From: Psychroflexus sp.
GTDB taxonomy: Bacteria > Bacteroidota > Bacteroidia > Flavobacteriales > Flavobacteriaceae
Assembly: GCA_007116535.1 (NCBI GenBank)
Contig: SKIG01000142.1
Span: 1-8,719 of the forward strand
Direction: 5' to 3'
Length of the DNA stretch: 8,719 nucleotides
Position 1 is the first letter of the stretch. Each line of letters begins with the position of its first letter. Under the pieces are notes generated by a model, which did no database searches, was not told where the DNA came from, and was given only the letters and a program-made list of their open reading frames with translations. Shown here piece by piece: positions 6,722 to 8,719 of the stretch. The position numbers and the translations under genes were made by a program.

Positions 6722-8653
6722 TTACAATGAAGCCGAAACTTCATTTTTCATCCACTCGACAAAATCTTCAATTGACATTGATCCAAGGTCTTCGCCTCCA
6801 TGCTTTCTTACTGCAACAGTGTTGGTTTCTTCTTCTTTTTCACCAACTATAAGCATGATAGGCACCTTGTTCATCTCAGCCTCACGAATCTTTTTGCCTG
6901 TGGTTTCGCTTCTATTATCAAATATGGCGCGAATTTCGTTATTTTTAAGCAATTCTAAAACTTTTTTAGAATAATTTTCGTATTTCTCGCTGATAGAGAG
7001 AATGCTAACTTGTTCAGGCGTTAGCCACAAAGGGAAATTACCTGCTGTGTGCTCCAATAAAATAGCAACAAAACGTTCCATACTTCCAAAAGGCGCGCGG
7101 TGAATCATCACAGGGCGATGCATTTCGTTGTCACTTCCTTTATACTCAAGCTCAAAACGTTCAGGTAAGTTGTAATCTACTTGAATTGTACCTAATTGCC
7201 AACTTCTTCCTAGAGCATCTTTCACCATGAAATCCAACTTTGGTCCATAAAATGCTGCTTCGCCGGTTTCAACTACGTAATTTAAGTTTTTCTCTTTAGC
7301 TGCATTGATAATAGCCTCTTCTGCTTTTTTCCAATTTTCGTCTGAACCAATATACTTGGTTTTATTTTCAGGATCACGAAGTGAAACTTGCGCTGTAAAG
7401 TTTTCAAATCCAAGCGAATTGAACACATACAACACCAAGTCAATCACCTTTTTGAATTCCTCATCTAATTGATCTGGCGTACAAAAAATATGAGCATCGT
7501 CTTGAGTAAACCCTCGAACTCTTGTCAAACCATGCAATTCTCCGCTTTGTTCATAACGATAGACTGTACCGAATTCAGCAAAACGAACTGGTAAATCTTT
7601 GTAACTCCAAGGCTGAGACTTATAAATTTCGCAATGGTGAGGACAATTCATTGGTTTTAGCAAAAACTCCTCCCCTTCTGCCGGTGTGTTGATAGGTTGA
7701 AAACTGTCTTCCCCGTATTTTTCGTAGTGACCTGAGCAAACATATAAATCTTTATTCCCTATATGCGGTGTTACCACTTGCTCGTATCCAGCTTCATTTT
7801 GTGCTTTCTTCAAAAATTGCTCCAAACGTTCTCTCAACGCAGCTCCTTTAGGTAACCAAAGCGGTAAACCTTGGCCAACTCGTTGAGAAAAAGTGAATAA
7901 TTTCAACTCTTTTCCTAACTTACGATGGTCTCTTTTTTTGTCTTCTTCAAGTAGCTCTAAATATTCTTTTAAATCTTTTTGCTTCGGAAAAGAAATACCA
8001 TACACACGAGTTAACTGCTCACGGTTTTCGTCGCCACGCCAATAAGCTCCTGCAACACTCATAATTTTTACTGCCTTGATAAAACCAGTGTTTGGAATGT
8101 GTCCTCCTCGGCATAAGTCAGTAAAATCATCGTGATCGCAAAAAGTAATTTCACCGTCTTGTAAGTTTTCTATCAACTCTACTTTGAATTGATTTTCTCT
8201 CTCTTTATAATACGCTAAAGCATTGTCTTTGCTAACCTCTCTTAGTTGAAACTCATGTTTTTGGCGCGCCAATTCCAGCATTAGCTTTTCCACTTTTGGA
8301 AAATCTTGTTCGGCTAGTTTTTTGTCACCAAAATCTATATCGTAATAAAATCCTTGCTCAATTGCAGGACCGATAGTAAGCTTAGCATGAGGATAAAGCT
8401 TTAATATTGCCTGCGCCATTAAATGGGCAGAGCTATGCCAAAAGGCGTTTTTCCCTTCTTTATCATTGAATGTGTACAATACCAAACTACCGTCTTCGGT
8501 TAAAGGTGTGGATGTTTCAACGGTGGAGTTATTGAATTTAGCTGAAATAACATTTCGTGCTAAACCCTCACTAATACTCTTTGCTACAAGCATCGGAGTT
8601 ACACCACTTTCAAAACTTTTTACACTTCCGTCTGGTAAAGTAATATCTATCAT
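6722..8653 (-). CDS. thrS: Threonyl-tRNA synthetase
   Basis: This class II synthetase charges tRNA(Thr) and edits mischarged Ser-tRNA(Thr). The chosen start is the ATG at 8651-8653 ([10 protein letters not shown]), giving 643 residues, close to the 642 of E. coli. The frame continues upstream to a TTG at 8675-8677, but that codon lies inside the -7 promoter box and adds eight residues the family lacks. Domains in order are TGS (about 1-62), then the editing domain with HSSAH (His73, His77) and CRGGH (Cys181, His185). The catalytic core follows, with zinc ligands Cys337, His388 and His518, motif 2 around [12 protein letters not shown] (364-375) and motif 3 [11 protein letters not shown] (518-528). 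The C-terminal anticodon-binding domain runs from about 545. All key residues are present. It is the first gene of the operon that continues into infC. E. coli ThrRS represses its own mRNA, but the leader here is too short to hold that kind of operator. Confidence 0.98.
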   Translation of the reverse strand: MIDITLPDGSVKSFESGVTPMLVAKSISEGLARNVISAKFNNSTVETSTPLTEDGSLVLYTFNDKEGKNAFWHSSAHLMAQAILKLYPHAKLTIGPAIEQGFYYDIDFGDKKLAEQDFPKVEKLMLELARQKHEFQLREVSKDNALAYYKERENQFKVELIENLQDGEITFCDHDDFTDLCRGGHIPNTGFIKAVKIMSVAGAYWRGDENREQLTRVYGISFPKQKDLKEYLELLEEDKKRDHRKLGKELKLFTFSQRVGQGLPLWLPKGAALRERLEQFLKKAQNEAGYEQVVTPHIGNKDLYVCSGHYEKYGEDSFQPINTPAEGEEFLLKPMNCPHHCEIYKSQPWSYKDLPVRFAEFGTVYRYEQSGELHGLTRVRGFTQDDAHIFCTPDQLDEEFKKVIDLVLYVFNSLGFENFTAQVSLRDPENKTKYIGSDENWKKAEEAIINAAKEKNLNYVVETGEAAFYGPKLDFMVKDALGRSWQLGTIQVDYNLPERFELEYKGSDNEMHRPVMIHRAPFGSMERFVAILLEHTAGNFPLWLTPEQVSILSISEKYENYSKKVLELLKNNEIRAIFDNRSETTGKKIREAEMNKVPIMLIVGEKEEETNTVAVRKHGGEDLGSMSIEDFVEWMKNEVSASL

Positions 8654-8674
8654 TTGATTCAAAAAAAATTTCGG

Positions 8675-8682
8675 CAAAGATA
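8675..8682 (-). promoter_or_regulatory. Bacteroidota -7 promoter element of thrS
   Basis: The minus strand reads TATCTTTG (8682 to 8675), a perfect match to TAnnTTTG, 21 bases upstream of the thrS ATG. Transcription would start near 8667-8672, leaving a leader of only about 14-20 bases. No TTTG occurs at the expected spacing of about 20 bases upstream, so the -33 contact is weak or absent. The box overlaps the upstream TTG, which argues against that codon as the start. Confidence 0.6.
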
Positions 8683-8693
8683 CTTAATATATT

Positions 8694-8719
8694 GAATAAT
8701 GAATAGCGAATAGCGAATA
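8694..8719. repeat. 7-bp tandem repeat upstream of thrS, cut by the window edge
   Basis: The units are GAATAAT (8694-8700), GAATAGC (8701-8707), GAATAGC (8708-8714) and GAATA (8715-8719, continuing outside). The two middle units are identical and the first differs at two bases. The array abuts the region where the -33 contact of the thrS promoter should lie. The total copy number cannot be known from this window. Confidence 0.8.

Noticed and set aside
6690..6974. Plus-strand open frame of 94 codons
   Set aside because: It is antisense to the thrS C-terminus and the infC start and shows no recognisable protein features.
8466..8657. Plus-strand open frame of 63 codons
   Set aside because: It is antisense to the thrS TGS domain.
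8675..8677. TTG as the thrS start
   Set aside because: It lies inside the -7 promoter box, and the ATG eight codons later matches the usual ThrRS N-terminus.

Overview
This AT-rich window looks like chromosomal DNA from a member of the Bacteroidota, most likely a Flavobacteriia-type organism. The protein sequences point there. So do two promoter -7 boxes of the Bacteroidota form TAnnTTTG, the lack of Shine-Dalgarno sequences in front of most starts, and A/T-rich spacers. Every gene I can support lies on the minus strand, so transcription runs from high to low coordinates. The plus-strand open frames are antisense shadows.

Layout in transcription order: (1) From the right edge, a 7-bp tandem repeat and a -7 box precede thrS (threonyl-tRNA synthetase), infC (initiation factor IF-3), rpmI (L35) and rplT (L20). 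This is the classic thrS-infC-rpmI-rplT translation operon, and it closes with a strong intrinsic terminator at 5414-5440. The infC frame has no ATG, GTG or TTG where the family starts; a rare AUA start is the best reading. (2) A three-gene accessory stretch (5276 to 2814) follows. It holds a substrate-binding-protein-like gene interrupted by a single in-frame TAA at codon 42, an alpha/beta hydrolase with an intact catalytic triad, and an exported protein of unknown function faintly like ExbD/TolR periplasmic domains. It ends at an intrinsic terminator at 2715-2749. (3) A Bacteroidota promoter with a perfect 16-bp palindrome over its -33 element then drives the str operon: rpsL (S12), rpsG (S7) and fusA (EF-G). 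fusA runs off the left edge after 576 codons.

The two housekeeping operons together supply tRNA charging, initiation, ribosomal proteins of both subunits, and elongation. The middle genes have no evident link to translation or clear link to one another.

I found no mobile element, CRISPR array, tRNA, rRNA or defence system, and no convincing undescribed system. The observations most worth checking are the AUA start of infC, the lone ochre codon in an otherwise full-length gene, the operator-like palindrome at the str promoter, the heptamer repeat next to the thrS promoter, and the possible structured spacer before rplT. No gap between genes exceeds 300 bases; the largest are about 190-200 bases and are described below.
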